5,129 nucleotides of DNA from Ekhidna sp. Its GTDB lineage: Bacteria > Bacteroidota > Bacteroidia > Cytophagales > Cyclobacteriaceae. The DNA lies in NCBI GenBank assembly GCA_013214445.1, contig JABSPG010000333.1, positions 1-5,129 of the forward strand, read 5' to 3'. Shown here in pieces: positions 4,562 through 5,129 of this stretch (positions within the stretch are counted from its first letter, which is position 1; every line of letters begins with the position of its first letter). A program made the position numbers and the translations under genes. The notes under the pieces are model-generated. The model was not told where the DNA came from, did no database searches, and was given only the letters and a program-made list of their open reading frames with translations.

Positions 4562-5129
4562 TGAGTATCAAGAAAGACATAGTGCTTCGCGTGCGTTTTG
4601 CATTCATTCTTACCTTTTTGGTAGCTGGAATGGTGATTTATAGAATCGCTAAAATTCAGTATGTCGAAGGCGAAGAATGGCGCAGTATGGGCGAGTCCTT
4701 GGGGATTCAGGCAATGAATGTCAAAGCAACCCGGGGTAATATCTATGCGGATGATGGTAGCTTGCTAGCTACATCATTGCCCTTTTACCGTCTATCACTA
4801 GATCCTTATTTACCAGCGGATGGGTTATACAAAAATACTATTGATTCGCTCAGTTACCTCTTGGCTCGCTATTACAAAGATCTTACTCCCACACAGTACA
4901 AGAAGAAGATAGATGCAGCCAGGAAAAAAGGGAGAAGATATCTTATGCTCAATCGACAAGAGATTGGCTATCAGGATAAAAAACTCATGGAGAGTTGGCC
5001 TTTGTTCCGCGAAGGCCGCTTAAAAGGTGGAGTTCTATTTGAAAAAGTTGAGAAGCGATTTCTTCCATTCTCGCATTTGGGTATTCGAACCATCGGAAGT
5101 GTCAATGCCAACGATAAAGGAGTTGTTGG
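4561..5129 (+). CDS. ftsI: Penicillin-binding protein FtsI (PBP3), N-terminal part, cut by window edge
   Basis: FtsI is the septal peptidoglycan transpeptidase; it sits in the inner membrane with a periplasmic catalytic domain and works with FtsW. The window holds the first 189 residues and two bases of the next codon, out of roughly 600-700 expected. Seen are a short basic cytoplasmic start (SIKKDIVLRVR), one transmembrane helix at about 12-30 (RFAFILTFLVAGMVIYRIA), then KATRGNIYADDGSLLATSLP (56-74), the hallmark opening of class B PBP dimerisation domains. Further on, RFLPFSHLGIRTIGSV (166-181) is also typical of the family. The transpeptidase motifs (SxxK, SxN, KTG) would lie beyond the edge. 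The GTG start is chosen because it overlaps the TAG of the preceding gene by one base (TAGTG) and places the helix at the usual position; no earlier in-frame start fits. It could be named as a general class B PBP, but position favours FtsI. Confidence 0.93.
   Translation, partial: MSIKKDIVLRVRFAFILTFLVAGMVIYRIAKIQYVEGEEWRSMGESLGIQAMNVKATRGNIYADDGSLLATSLPFYRLSLDPYLPADGLYKNTIDSLSYLLARYYKDLTPTQYKKKIDAARKKGRRYLMLNRQEIGYQDKKLMESWPLFREGRLKGGVLFEKVEKRFLPFSHLGIRTIGSVNANDKGVV

Overview
The window looks like a chromosomal piece from a member of the Bacteroidota, most likely a Cytophagales-type marine or soil bacterium. The evidence is a moderately AT-rich genome with AT-rich spacers, few strong Shine-Dalgarno sites, a perfect TAnnTTTG-type -7 promoter element, an ABC permease with the N-terminal 'permease prefix' segment common in this phylum, and a division/cell-wall cluster in the order mraZ - rsmH - ftsL-like - ftsI. 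The lineage below phylum is inference.

Left part (1-2352), accessory-looking. A minus-strand FtsX/MacB-type ABC permease starts at 727 and loses its frame at 65, after about 209 recognisable residues of a family usually near 800 residues long. The last 64 bases still carry fragments that resemble the expected continuation, but they are spread over more than one frame. A spacer with a small palindrome follows. Then comes a plus-strand two-helix membrane protein (979-1536) that I do not recognise, a 300-base spacer with inverted repeats, and a minus-strand secreted protein or lipoprotein with a lipocalin-like opening (1843-2352). A hairpin followed by nine T overlaps the stop codon of that last gene.

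Right part (2353-5129), core. A 416-base spacer separates the minus-strand secreted-protein gene from the cell-division cluster. Next to mraZ it carries two TGGGA boxes with 10-base spacing, the known MraZ operator pattern, just upstream of a good -7 element (TATGTTTG). About 180 bases further upstream lies a second pair of the same boxes with the same spacing in the opposite orientation; the two 17-base sites match at 15 of 17 positions as inverted copies. This is the most interesting signal in the window. It suggests MraZ bridging two operators, or MraZ control of the divergent gene as well.

The downstream genes are tightly packed. mraZ (transcription regulator) overlaps rsmH (16S rRNA C1402 methyltransferase, TTG start) by 14 bases. 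A 64-base gap leads to an FtsL-like single-pass division protein, whose TAG stop overlaps by one base the GTG start of ftsI (septal transpeptidase), which runs off the right edge. I infer that mraZ regulates its own operon, rsmH modifies the ribosome, and the FtsL-like protein and FtsI act together at the septum.
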